From IMG/VR virus record IMGVR_UViG_3300046534_000295, positions 1 to 30,567 of that record: a DNA stretch of 30,567 bases. The stretch is one strand, 5' to 3'. The notes beneath the pieces were generated by a model that saw only the letters and a list, made by a program, of their open reading frames with translations, did not search any database and was not told the DNA's origin. This document shows, piece after piece, positions 1 through 7,901 of the stretch. Position 1 is the first letter of the stretch. Every line of letters starts with the position of its first letter. The DNA comes from a virus. The position numbers and the translations under genes are program-made.

Positions 1-12
1 AAGCCAAGTCAT
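1..12 (-). CDS. 5' end of an unknown gene cut by the left edge
   Basis: An ATG at 12-10 overlaps the TGA of the preceding 24-codon ORF in the ATGA arrangement used by most genes here, and reads MTWL before the window ends. From its position at the end of the lysis cassette it could be a further lysis or spanin-type gene, but four codons cannot show this. Confidence 0.35.
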
Positions 13-83
13 GTCACCACCACATAGATAAGCACGGCCACAACACCCATTACTAGGAATAAGACGCCCCAATCAATCCTCAT
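9..83 (-). CDS. 24-residue single-span membrane peptide
   Basis: This ORF of 24 codons starts at an ATG overlapping the stop of the 56-residue gene (ATGA at 83-80) and ends in an ATGA overlap with the next ORF. The peptide begins MRIDWGVLF and is then almost all hydrophobic to its Val-Val-Val-Thr end, so it would be one short transmembrane segment with an Arg/Asp-bearing N-terminus. Coupling on both sides and its position behind the endolysin suggest a real lysis-associated micro-protein. No family is recognised; chance conservation of a short frame remains possible. Confidence 0.45.
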   Translation of the reverse strand: MRIDWGVLFLVMGVVAVLIYVVVT

Positions 84-250
84 GTGAACCAAGTGCGGAA
101 GACCGCAATTAGCGCAGGGCCACCGATTAGGGCCACCTGTACGACGGGTTCTTCAATTTCGCGCGGGATGATGTCCAGCCCAACAAGGATTCCCACAACA
201 GCCATAAGCAGGGCCGTGTAGTTAATCTTTGATTTTGTAGGTGTGTTCAT
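80..250 (-). CDS. Small two-segment membrane protein, holin-like
   Basis: A 56-residue protein starting at the ATG at 250-248, which overlaps the endolysin stop (ATGA, 250-247). The N-terminus is short and basic (MNTPTKSKINY). Hydrophobic segments follow at about residues 12-29 and 36-52, separated by an acidic turn (PREIEEP), and the protein ends in RTWFT. Small proteins of this design directly after phage endolysins are often second holins or holin regulators; here that role is inferred from hydropathy and position only. An accessory membrane protein unrelated to lysis is the alternative. Confidence 0.6.
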   Translation of the reverse strand: MNTPTKSKINYTALLMAVVGILVGLDIIPREIEEPVVQVALIGGPALIAVFRTWFT

Positions 251-906
251 TTTAGGCCTCCAAATAATGATTTCAGCAATGTCTTAAGCAACGTCACAAG
301 CCAGTGAACGGGCGCGGGTGGCGTGTCAGTGTGTGATACGCGCCGCCCCATACGCTTGAGAACCTCGTCGCCGCTCATGGTGCGCAACTGGCCAATCAGC
401 TTGCCCTTGCCGTTGGTTTTCCAGATGGGGATTTTGTCGCCGTTGGCGTCATATTCACCCGTTACGAACAGGTCCATTTCGGCTGTGCGTCGCTTGCGGA
501 TTTCTGGGGGACTGATCCACCCCATGAAGCTATCTGCGGCGTCAGGATCGCCAGCGTTGATGCGCTTGCTAAGTTTCGCGCGGTAAATGCCGCCCGTATT
601 AAAATCAAACGACACCAGCGCATCAAATTCAAACTGGGAAAGTGGAACCTTGATTGCCGCGTTAACCCGCGCCTCATAGCTGGCAATGTCTGTGCGAAAA
701 ACCTCTAAGGCGTGATCGATTGCCTTTTCGATGTTTGCTGGCATTGCAAGGCTCATAGACGCTGGATCAATGCCGCCTGCGTTCTTTGTGTGGCCGATGC
801 CATACGTCAGAATACCCACGCTGTCCCAGTAGGGCACGGGCACAACGCCCTCGTGTTCTGCAATCTCTAGCAGGCCCTCGTCTGAAACTTCCATGTTATT
901 GGTCAT
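247..906 (-). CDS. Endolysin, GH24 (T4/P22-type) lysozyme
   Basis: This enzyme should cut the beta-1,4 bond between N-acetylmuramic acid and N-acetylglucosamine in peptidoglycan at the end of infection. From the ATG at 906-904 it has 219 residues. The GH24 catalytic set is visible: Glu19 in EHEG, Asp28 in YWDS and Thr34 in LTYGIGHT, with the family's E-8-D-5-T spacing. No cleavable signal peptide or signal-anchor is seen, so release should depend on a holin. The last 20 residues (about 200-219) form a Leu/Lys-rich amphipathic tail after a Pro-rich linker, which is not part of the GH24 core. The frame is open further upstream (to 1047) but that part overlaps the holin gene; the TAATG junction with the holin stop at 906-908 marks the likely start. 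Confidence 0.93.
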   Translation of the reverse strand: MTNNMEVSDEGLLEIAEHEGVVPVPYWDSVGILTYGIGHTKNAGGIDPASMSLAMPANIEKAIDHALEVFRTDIASYEARVNAAIKVPLSQFEFDALVSFDFNTGGIYRAKLSKRINAGDPDAADSFMGWISPPEIRKRRTAEMDLFVTGEYDANGDKIPIWKTNGKGKLIGQLRTMSGDEVLKRMGRRVSHTDTPPAPVHWLVTLLKTLLKSLFGGLK

Positions 907-1100
907 TACTGGTCCTTTTCTTTGTCTCGCATATCCTTGCGGCGCTGTTTTATTTCCAAGACTTTGTTGTAGATTGTGAGGGCTAGGACAACCATACCCA
1001 TCGTTGCAATTAAAACATTCCACCCGCCTGACAGATACGGTGCCCAAGCTGGAAATGTAAGAGCGGCGCTACCTTGTGCTATTGGAATAACCTCTCTCAT
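906..1100 (-). CDS. Holin
   Basis: A 64-residue protein with one clear hydrophobic segment at about residues 27-45 and a strongly charged C-terminal tail (KQRRKDMRDKEKDQ), the usual shape of small phage holins. Holins collect in the inner membrane and open at a set time to let the lysozyme reach the cell wall. It lies directly before the endolysin gene, overlapping it by one base (TAATG), and starts by the same type of overlap with the membrane-protein gene before it. The holin call rests on size, topology and neighbourhood rather than a recognised sequence family. Confidence 0.75.
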   Translation of the reverse strand: MREVIPIAQGSAALTFPAWAPYLSGGWNVLIATMGMVVLALTIYNKVLEIKQRRKDMRDKEKDQ

Positions 1101-1462
1101 TAGTAATGTCCTAGGTCTTGGCTGTTAAGGAACCCACCAAGCATGTCCGCAAGTTCTCGCAATGCGGGGTCTGGGTGTGACTTCAAACGCTTTAGCCTTG
1201 TTGTCGTTTGAAACTCTCTTGGGAACTCAGTGAACAGGATTGTGCATACTGTCCAGTTGTGGAGCGTGTTTAGTATCGTGAAGGCAACAACAGGCAGGGC
1301 AATGACCCACCGCCGCCACCCTACATCCCACCCCTCGCGCTTGAGCCAATGACCTGCGCTGTAGAGCATGAAAACGGGCAGAACGACTGGACCCAAAGCA
1401 AAGAACGCACAGATGCGTTTAAAGCCGATGATGCGGGTTTCTGAATAGTTGTGGTCAGCCAT
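1100..1462 (-). CDS. Two-segment membrane protein of unknown role
   Basis: A 120-residue protein with hydrophobic stretches at about residues 16-36 (ICAFFALGPVVLPVFMLY) and 51-76 (WVIALPVVAFTILNTL onward), followed by a soluble, charged C-terminal third (TTTRLKRLKSHPDPALRELA). It starts three bases after the stop of the preceding 141-residue gene and overlaps the holin start by one base, so it is probably co-translated with the lysis cassette. It could be an antiholin, another holin or a superinfection-exclusion protein; nothing in the sequence decides this. Confidence 0.7.
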   Translation of the reverse strand: MADHNYSETRIIGFKRICAFFALGPVVLPVFMLYSAGHWLKREGWDVGWRRWVIALPVVAFTILNTLHNWTVCTILFTEFPREFQTTTRLKRLKSHPDPALRELADMLGGFLNSQDLGHY

Positions 1463-1464
1463 TT

Positions 1465-1890
1465 TTAGCCCTTTAGGTTAACAACAAAGCCGCGCAGGGC
1501 GTCTACATCAGCAGCGTCGTCAATAGCTACCTGCAACTGCGCGTACTTAGTGCGAAGTGCGCCCCTTGCTTCCTCTGCTGCCGTTGCTTGTGATGGGATA
1601 GTAGATCGAATATCAAGCGGGCGCATTTCCTCATCACGGGCAACGCGGCGTTTTTCATGAGCGATAGGCTTAGAAGCAGCCAAGTCTTCTGCGATTGTCC
1701 GGCCTTGCTTGCGCCATGCGTTGCGAAACGTGCGGTCTGTCGGAATGTCACCCGTGTCCACTACGTCAAAAAACACGCCGCCTGGTACGTCTTTGGCTGC
1801 AATCTGCTCAATCGTTAAGCCACTATCGGGCGCTGGAATAATAACAGAAACTTCGCCTGCGTCGTTTGTGTATATGATACATTTAGTCAT
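1465..1890 (-). CDS. Conserved phage protein, probably tail-fibre associated
   Basis: A 141-residue soluble protein. The N-terminal part (ciiYTNDAGEVSVIIPAP, then LTIEQIAAKDVP and DIPTDRTFRNAW) has the look of a small protein often found after tail-fibre genes in proteobacterial phages. The C-terminal half (about residues 60-135) is charged and probably helical or coiled coil. It follows the fibre gene at 1900-2643 with a nine-base gap. A role as fibre accessory or chaperone is inferred from position; there is no catalytic motif. Confidence 0.6.
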   Translation of the reverse strand: MTKCIIYTNDAGEVSVIIPAPDSGLTIEQIAAKDVPGGVFFDVVDTGDIPTDRTFRNAWRKQGRTIAEDLAASKPIAHEKRRVARDEEMRPLDIRSTIPSQATAAEEARGALRTKYAQLQVAIDDAADVDALRGFVVNLKG

Positions 1891-1899
1891 TGGGTTCCC

Positions 1900-2643
1900 C
1901 TATCTAAAAATTGCAACATCAACAAAATCAGCGTCAATCGAAGCAGTAGAAAAGTTCGTGACCTCGATTAAGAATGTCGTTGTTGTTTTTGGAGTGGCAA
2001 CGGCCCGTATGTTGCCTTGTGTGTTAGACCCTGATGCCCGCACCGCTTGGATAGACGACGCATAATTTGCATCTGGGAGGGCTGTCGTGAAGTTGACGGT
2101 GTAAAGCCCCGTACCATTATCAGTAATGCTGGACACGTTGCCACTTGCACGAATTGCCACCGTTCCTGTGCCGTTAAAGTCCACCCACGCGCGGCAGGCA
2201 AACACAGGGGCAGCGCCAGCGGCATTCAGAACGTTAGGGATTGCAAGACGAACTTGGGCAGTAGTTGCAAGCTGCGTCGTGTTTGTGCTTGCGGCTGCGG
2301 TTGGCGCTGTTGGTGTGCCTGTGAGGGGAGGCGAGTCTAAGGGCGCGGCTGATATGTCCGACAAAATTTGCGCTGGAGTGCGAAATTGCCCGCCGTTTTC
2401 CGCATCGTTGGCGCGGATATAATTGCCAGCCTTGCCAGTCAATGCCGGAAGGTTGCCCGCAAGCGCCGTAGCCAAAACGGTGTCAGCCACGCCTTGAGTC
2501 CACGTTACCAGTGTCGCGAGTTCTGGCCCGTTAGTCGCTGTTAGCCACGTCAAAAAGTTATCGACATTGACATCAAATGGCGCGTTTGCCTGCCCCTTGG
2601 CGGGCAGTGTGTCAGGGTATAAAGTAATGGTGGGGGTTGTCAT
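1900..2643 (-). CDS. Tail fibre-type protein with Phage_fiber_2-like repeat
   Basis: A 247-residue virion protein. At about residues 101-132 it carries the tail-fibre repeat signature PLTGTPTAPTAA...[12 protein letters not shown], as in lambda Stf-like side fibres. The C-terminal 110 residues are beta-rich with glycine- and threonine-rich turns (VRASGSNTQGNIRAVATPK) and end in VDVAIFR, consistent with a trimeric fibre tip. It begins in an ATGA overlap with the preceding 302-residue structural gene. The same repeat occurs in two other window proteins (18272-18490 and 18499-20706), placing all three in the adsorption apparatus. Receptor specificity cannot be read from the sequence. Confidence 0.75.
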   Translation of the reverse strand: MTTPTITLYPDTLPAKGQANAPFDVNVDNFLTWLTATNGPELATLVTWTQGVADTVLATALAGNLPALTGKAGNYIRANDAENGGQFRTPAQILSDISAAPLDSPPLTGTPTAPTAAASTNTTQLATTAQVRLAIPNVLNAAGAAPVFACRAWVDFNGTGTVAIRASGNVSSITDNGTGLYTVNFTTALPDANYASSIQAVRASGSNTQGNIRAVATPKTTTTFLIEVTNFSTASIDADFVDVAIFR

Positions 2644-3548
2644 AATTCTTCTGCCTCAATTGTTGCCTTAGATGCGCCGACGCCAACCGCTGTAGGGTTG
2701 GCAGACGACAAAGTTCCGTAAATCGAAAACTCTGGGTAAAGGTCTGATGCCACGAACACTGCGCCGATGCCGTCTATATCGCTAACCAGACGCCAGAACG
2801 CGGCACCCTCGTAGTTCTGCAGGGTCACGCTGTAGGAAACGATTGATGAGGTAGTCCGCTGCAAAAGCGATGTAAGCGTGCCTTCCGTTTTCTTAAAAGA
2901 TCGGCTCTTGAGCTTCTTGGCCGTGTTAGTCCCTACAATTCCAAACTCAGACACGATGCCGAACGCGATAGTTCCAACTTTGGCGGTGTCGCCCGTGTTT
3001 GTAATGGTAATGTCGATTGATGCACCCTGCGGAATGTTAACCGCAAAATTGATATACTTGCGCTCAAATGATGCAGGCACAAACATCCAGCGCCACATTG
3101 AACCCTCGTATTGGGTCGCGTCTTGCAGGGTGTAACTGATGTTTGCCGCGTCGCCCGTCGTGCTGACTGTTGCAACGATTGCAATGCTTTCCGCTTGCAA
3201 TCCAAACACGGCAATTCCGCCGATGCGGGTAAGGGCTTCAATTGTGTATGTGATAGTGCCAGCGTTGCTGGTTTTCGTTTCAACCACGCGGTATTTATCA
3301 ATCCCGACTTGCCGGTCAAAAGCCGCGTATCTGTTGGCGGGTCCAGCATCAAACCAATCTGTCGCCGTGTCGCTCGGTTCTTCGGTTGTACTAGCCGCGC
3401 TAACCTCAAACAACCGTTCGCCAACGCGCCTTTGCGTTCCAAGCGTATAAGTCCCCGCCGTCCATGCAGTCTCAAGCGCCACGTTTGAAGCTGTAATATT
3501 AACGTCGGCAACAGATATCGGCACTAAGATTTTCAGCGGCGTACTCAT
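2640..3548 (-). CDS. Virion structural protein directly after the tape measure
   Basis: A 302-residue protein coupled to the tape-measure gene by an ATGA overlap at 3548-3545. Residues about 28-70 (TAW..GTYTLG..RRVGERLFEVSA...PSDTATDWFDAGPANR) resemble the aromatic-rich N-terminus of a structural protein widespread in marine phages, with spacing like a chitin-binding CBM5/12 module. The middle and C-terminal parts are beta-rich (ITYTIEAL, SYTLQDA, ASIDITITNTGD). Position suggests a distal-tail or tail-tip component, and it is one of only two candidates for that role between tape measure and lysis genes. The family resemblance is from memory and needs a profile search. Confidence 0.6.
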   Translation of the reverse strand: MSTPLKILVPISVADVNITASNVALETAWTAGTYTLGTQRRVGERLFEVSAASTTEEPSDTATDWFDAGPANRYAAFDRQVGIDKYRVVETKTSNAGTITYTIEALTRIGGIAVFGLQAESIAIVATVSTTGDAANISYTLQDATQYEGSMWRWMFVPASFERKYINFAVNIPQGASIDITITNTGDTAKVGTIAFGIVSEFGIVGTNTAKKLKSRSFKKTEGTLTSLLQRTTSSIVSYSVTLQNYEGAAFWRLVSDIDGIGAVFVASDLYPEFSIYGTLSSANPTAVGVGASKATIEAEEL

Positions 3549-6500
3549 GTTGCGGCATCCAGGGTTAGGGCGTTGCTGTAATCGGTGTTCTCTGCCGTTT
3601 GCGACGAGGAATTAGCGGTGATCTCTGATGTTGATTGTAGCACATCTATGCGCGCATTCAAGGCTTTGAGTTCTGTTAGCATTTCAGCTTGGGATTGTTG
3701 CGGCGTGGTCCCGATGCCGTTAGATAACCGTGACAGTCCGCGCCGAAAATCAATGCCGGTCGCAAATGCGTTTTCTGTGAATGATGCTGTGAGTTTAGCA
3801 ACCGCTGCCGCCGCGTCTTCAGCCGCAAACACCTGCGCAAGCAACGACTTGTTAAGTTCGTTTGTGGCGTCCATTTCGCGCGCACGAATGCGGGCAGTTA
3901 GCTCTTCTGTCTCGCCCTGAGCCTGCAACAGCCGATCAACTAGGCTCACACGGTTGGCAGCAACCGCGAAAAGCTGGTTCATGGTTTCAATGTGCGGAAC
4001 AAGGCCCGCCATGCTGTCGCCCATGCGTGCAAATTCTTCTGTGATTGCAGCCGTGCGTGCCGCCTCGTCAAGCCCTTTGAGCGATAAGGTGAATTGATGC
4101 GTGAAACCTGAGAATACATCAATTGAAACGCCTAGCGATTCAGTCGCGCCTATAACGCTTTCACGAACGGCAAAGACTGCTGCGTCAAGGGGTGCGCTGT
4201 TGTCGCCTGTCAATTTGGTAAAGCTAGTGGACCGCTTTTTGGATAAACCAAAGAAACGCGATTTTTCGATCTTTTTGAAGCTTTCAAACATGGCGTCTTC
4301 CATGTCGATGGTGGCGCGGATTCCGCTGTCTAGCGTTTTGGTCTTTGTTTTGAAGAAGGAAAACACACCCGCCACTAAAGCGAGGGGTAACGCGATTGCA
4401 CCAAGAGCAGCCGCCGCTGTGCCAATGCTGCTGACTCCACTAACAACAGCGCTTAGATAAGTGCCAGCCGCAGGAAGCCCGCCGCCCGCGCCGAACAACG
4501 ACGTAAGAAGACCCGCACCGCCTGCCATAAAGGAACCCGCAATACCTCCGCCAGCCCCTACACCACTTAACAAGCCACCGCCGCCACCGCCGCCCATAAG
4601 GCTCATCAAAGTGCCGCCACCGCCACCGCCTGCTATGTTCATCCCTCCTTGCAGGTTGATCGGGTTCATCAGCGCATATTTGATCATGCTGATCAGGGTG
4701 TTCTTGAAGATGTCCAATAGGCCATCCATGCCATTTTTCATGCCTGACATGACGTAATCAAGCGCGTCTGTGATGCCGTCTTTGAATGTGTTTGCAAAGC
4801 TGGTCGCGGAGTCCGTTGCGGCTTCTAGCTCTTTTGACAATTCCTCAACAGCCGCAGCGTAAGCACCGTCCGACAAGCCTTGCAATTTCAATTTGTCCAG
4901 CTTGGCAAGTTCGCGGGTGTAAACGCGCAGGGGGTCTGCCGCGTCTTCTAGGGCGCTGATCTGTTCCCGCATCTCTTTAGCAGCAACGGCGGACGCATCG
5001 CTTGCGCCCTTTGAAGCCTTCTCTATATCATCAAGGCTTGCAATAAATGCGTCTGCTTCTTGTAGCCCTTGGCCTAGAAACCCACCGCCAAAGTCCCTTG
5101 GATCGCCGCCTCGTCCGCGCCCTGCGCTTGATTGTTGCGGCCCTAGTGCGTCCATCCTCGCCAAAAGCGCAAGAGTTGCCGAAAGTTCAGCGGTTAAACC
5201 AGATGCAGCCACAGCCGCATTGCGAAGACCGCCCTCAAGCGTAACAACTCCGTTAACGGAACCATCTAGCAATGTGTTGATATAATCAATCTCGGCTTGG
5301 ATCGCTTTAAATTCTGGGGTTGTTTCTTGAAGCCCTTCAAGAAGTGCCTCTTGGGATGCAACTGTTGTTATTAAAGTATCGTTTGCAATTCCAAAAAATA
5401 CTTCTGCATTGGCAACGCCATCCGCAGATTGCTGCAAAAACAACGCTCTTGCAGCCCTTGCGCCGTCAATAATTCCCTGCAATCGCAGATACTCAGCAGA
5501 CCCCCTGACAAGTTCAATGTTTTCCTGCCGTGCAGAATCGGCAACAGCAAGGTGTGCTTGAGCCTGCGCCAGCTTTACGCCGACATAATCAACCGAATAC
5601 GCGCGGCCTTCAACCAATCCCGCCAACAAAAGATCGGCCTGCTTTACTTCCTCCGCAATCGCAAGCGCGGCCTGCTCAGATGCCAACGCGACTTGTGACG
5701 TGGCTTCCGCAAATCCAAACAGATTGGCAATGCCTGACGACAACCTGCCAAAAGCGTCAACGGCGTTTGTCAACGTCCGCACAAGTCCTGTGACCGCCTG
5801 CACAACCGCGCGAATAATTGACGTTAGCCCCGCGTCACCCAATGCAATCGCCAAGCCCTGCGCAGCCGATGCCGCGCCCTTTAGATCTCCGCCAAGGTTG
5901 TCGCGCATGGTTGCGGCCATTGTTTGCGCCGCGCCGTTTGCTTGTTCAAGCTCGTCGCCAAAGTCGCCAACCCTTTGCGCCCCATCGATCAGAACAAGAG
6001 CGCCCGATGCAGCCTCACGTCCAAACAAGGTCATGGCGTCGGCTGTGGATAGGCCAGCGGCCCCTAAACGAGCCATGACAACGCTTAGATCGTTGGTTGC
6101 GGGGTCAACGTCCGCAATCGTCAGGCCAAGCCCGCGCAGAACCGCTTCTGCCTGTGTGGTCGGACCTGCCAAAGATGCCAAGACGCCACGCAAACCTGTG
6201 CCTGCGCGTTCGCCTTGGATACCCGCGTCTGACAGAACGCCAATTGCCGCCGCCGTGTCTTCAAGGCTTATGTCAAGGGCGCTTGCGATAGGTGCTACTG
6301 TAGACATAGCCGCGCCAAGCTGGCCCACGGTTGTGTTTGCGCGTGTGGATGCAGCGGCAAGAACGTCAGCGACTTCCGCAGCGTTTGCCGCTTCAATACC
6401 AAAGCCGCTCATGATGTTTGATGCTGTGTCGGCTGCTTCGGCCAAGCCAAGGCCGGACGCAGTTGCAAGGTCCAGCACGGACGGGATTGCCGCCATTGCT

Positions 6501-6889
6501 TCCGTCGCATTAAAGCCAGCCATTGCTAAAAAGTTCAGGCCGTCCGCTGCTTGGCTTGCACTAAATTCTGTGGTTGATCCGAGGTCTTTTGCGATGTCAC
6601 GCAATGCCTCAAGTTCGCCAGCGGTTGCACGGCTAACAGCGCCAAGACGTGACATGCTTGTTTCAAAGTCGGCAATAATGCGCACCGCGCTGCCAAGTGA
6701 TACAATTGCACCAAGGGCGGCGGTCGCGGCTAGTGCAACAGCGTTAAAGCTGCGCTTGGCTGTCCCACCAAACTTTTCGACCTTGCGCTCTGTGCGTTCG
6801 CCTTGTGCGCCGAATTGCTTTAGATCACGCTCGCCACGCTTTAGGCCAGATGTGTCAACACCAAGAACAAGGTTTGCAAAATCAGCCAT
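3545..6889 (-). CDS. Tail tape measure protein
   Basis: At 1114 residues this is the largest gene of the window. It sets tail length and leaves with the DNA during infection. Residues about 75-330 match the PhageMin_Tail / TIGR01760 core (FETSMSRLGAVSRATAGELEAL, then SASQAADGLNFLAMAGFNA, NIMSGFG and GIQGERAGTGLRG). There is an N-terminal charged helix, hydrophobic stretches near residues 50-72 and 820-846, coiled-coil-prone segments near 590-690, and a glycine-rich belt near 746-815 with runs of up to seven Gly. At 1.5 angstrom per helical residue the tail would be near 165 nm. It follows the tail chaperone genes, starts after the ribosome site AAGGA, and ends in an ATGA overlap with the next gene. 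Confidence 0.95.
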   Translation of the reverse strand: MADFANLVLGVDTSGLKRGERDLKQFGAQGERTERKVEKFGGTAKRSFNAVALAATAALGAIVSLGSAVRIIADFETSMSRLGAVSRATAGELEALRDIAKDLGSTTEFSASQAADGLNFLAMAGFNATEAMAAIPSVLDLATASGLGLAEAADTASNIMSGFGIEAANAAEVADVLAAASTRANTTVGQLGAAMSTVAPIASALDISLEDTAAAIGVLSDAGIQGERAGTGLRGVLASLAGPTTQAEAVLRGLGLTIADVDPATNDLSVVMARLGAAGLSTADAMTLFGREAASGALVLIDGAQRVGDFGDELEQANGAAQTMAATMRDNLGGDLKGAASAAQGLAIALGDAGLTSIIRAVVQAVTGLVRTLTNAVDAFGRLSSGIANLFGFAEATSQVALASEQAALAIAEEVKQADLLLAGLVEGRAYSVDYVGVKLAQAQAHLAVADSARQENIELVRGSAEYLRLQGIIDGARAARALFLQQSADGVANAEVFFGIANDTLITTVASQEALLEGLQETTPEFKAIQAEIDYINTLLDGSVNGVVTLEGGLRNAAVAASGLTAELSATLALLARMDALGPQQSSAGRGRGGDPRDFGGGFLGQGLQEADAFIASLDDIEKASKGASDASAVAAKEMREQISALEDAADPLRVYTRELAKLDKLKLQGLSDGAYAAAVEELSKELEAATDSATSFANTFKDGITDALDYVMSGMKNGMDGLLDIFKNTLISMIKYALMNPINLQGGMNIAGGGGGGTLMSLMGGGGGGGLLSGVGAGGGIAGSFMAGGAGLLTSLFGAGGGLPAAGTYLSAVVSGVSSIGTAAAALGAIALPLALVAGVFSFFKTKTKTLDSGIRATIDMEDAMFESFKKIEKSRFFGLSKKRSTSFTKLTGDNSAPLDAAVFAVRESVIGATESLGVSIDVFSGFTHQFTLSLKGLDEAARTAAITEEFARMGDSMAGLVPHIETMNQLFAVAANRVSLVDRLLQAQGETEELTARIRAREMDATNELNKSLLAQVFAAEDAAAAVAKLTASFTENAFATGIDFRRGLSRLSNGIGTTPQQSQAEMLTELKALNARIDVLQSTSEITANSSSQTAENTDYSNALTLDAAT

Positions 6890-6934
6890 ATTTAATCCTT
6901 AAACGTGTTACGGCCCGCCGATTATGGCAGGCCG

Positions 6935-7818
6935 TTATTTTGCAGACTCGCGGTCGGCTGGTGGTATCGAAAACGGGCTTGCACCTTCATTCATGCCAGT
7001 GACAAAAGCCTCTGACATCTTGCGCAAGATCGTTGCCTCCCAAGGCTCTAAGTCGGCCATTGTTAGGGATGCGTATGCGGCAAAATCAACCCAATCTAAC
7101 GCCTGGAAGCCGCCCATAGGTTGAGACTTAATCGGCCCAGCCTCCATCAAAAGATTGAGCAGGTAGTCGCCCGCGTCCAATTCAACAAAGGGCGCGGGAG
7201 TGTTGGCTGCATTGTAGCGGGACAACCGGCTTTCTGTTGGCCGTTTGGATTTGTCGCCCTTCATTTCTATGGTAGCGTTTAGCCACCCCATTTGATGCGC
7301 GGCAAGAATTAACCGCTTTTGCCGTTTCCCAAGCGGTTGGCCTGCTTAGAAGCGTACTCGCTGCATTGCTTGGCAAAGGGGTTGTTCTTCATTTCGTAAA
7401 CGGGTTCGCCGTCCTTGTTTAAAACAGGCTGGCCGTCGTCGTCTTGCTTTACGCCCATTTCTGGGAATGTCAGGTTTAGAAACCATTTTGCATCATCAGC
7501 CGTAGCGGGCTTGTCGCCATTGTTGACGTTTTCAAATCCCATGATGAAAGGCGCAGCGGCGTCAACCATTTGGTTATGGATGTCCTCCATCACGCGGGCT
7601 TCGTCTTCTGCGTCTTTGCCCTTGGTCTTCTTAGACATCATCGCGGCCTTTTGCACGGCCCGCATTTTGGCCTGCATAGATGCCGACGCAGTACCGCGAA
7701 GAATGACCCGACACGGCTTGTCGCCGTCTATCATTTCCGCGCCGGTCCACTCATCAAGAATCTGCATAGGTGATCCAGCTTCGGCGATTGCGCGGCTGTC
7801 GTATTTATTGAAGTCCAT
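6935..7818 (-). CDS. Tail assembly chaperone GT, -1 frameshift product
   Basis: Long-tailed phages make two chaperones (lambda gpG and gpGT) that bind the tape measure and recruit tail-tube protein. Here the short protein (7818-7309) and a downstream frame without its own good start (open through 6935) can be joined by a -1 slip at GGGAAAC, 7330-7324. The joined frame reads 7818-7324 then 7324-6935: 165 plus 129 codons, 294 residues, with no stop between the slip and the second part (RQKRLILAAHQMGWLNA follows the slip). The T-part includes ELDAGDYLLNLL and a Trp-rich region (ALDWVDFAAYASL, LEPWEATILRKM). Position between tube and tape-measure genes and the heptamer type match lambda. An internal start at 7291 is the weaker alternative. 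Confidence 0.85.
7309..7818 (-). CDS. Tail assembly chaperone G (zero-frame product)
   Basis: A 169-residue protein from the ATG at 7818-7816, which has AAGGA eight bases upstream; an in-frame upstream ATG at 7878 adds 20 Pro/Asn-rich residues and lacks support. It starts MDFNKYDSRAIAEAGSPM and has a charged middle (MSKKTKGKDAEDEARVMED) followed by FLNLTFPEMGVKQDDDG. It ends three codons after the slippery site at SGG-type codons and a TAA, so most ribosomes would make this form and a minority the GT fusion. By analogy with lambda gpG it coats the tape measure and is absent from the finished virion; that is inference from gene order and the frameshift arrangement. Confidence 0.82.
   Translation of the reverse strand: MDFNKYDSRAIAEAGSPMQILDEWTGAEMIDGDKPCRVILRGTASASMQAKMRAVQKAAMMSKKTKGKDAEDEARVMEDIHNQMVDAAAPFIMGFENVNNGDKPATADDAKWFLNLTFPEMGVKQDDDGQPVLNKDGEPVYEMKNNPFAKQCSEYASKQANRLGNGKSG
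7324..7330 (-). promoter_or_regulatory. Programmed -1 ribosomal frameshift heptamer GGGAAAC
   Basis: In the zero frame of the chaperone gene the codons read TTG GGA AAC GGC, so the heptamer is phased G_GGA_AAC, the X_XXY_YYZ form needed for tandem -1 slippage; lambda uses GGGAAAG at the same gene boundary. Four codons remain before the zero-frame stop counting the stop (GGC AAA AGC GGT TAA). A weak downstream stem GGCAA/TTGCC spanning the stop is possible. Phase, type and location all fit; efficiency is unknown. Confidence 0.87.
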
Positions 7819-7901
7819 AGATTCATTCCTTGGGTTCAGGTTCAAAGTGGGGATGGCGGGCGAACCAAACCACGCCACCCCCTACCGCCGAGGCGGATTA
7901 G

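Noticed and set aside
5700-6902. Plus-strand open frame of 400 codons
   Set aside because: It lies wholly opposite the tape measure gene, is low-complexity and has no ribosome site; it results from the base composition of the real gene.
7182-7376. Minus-strand 64-codon frame overlapping the chaperone genes
   Set aside because: Third frame across the G/T junction, without ribosome site; explained by the frameshift pair.
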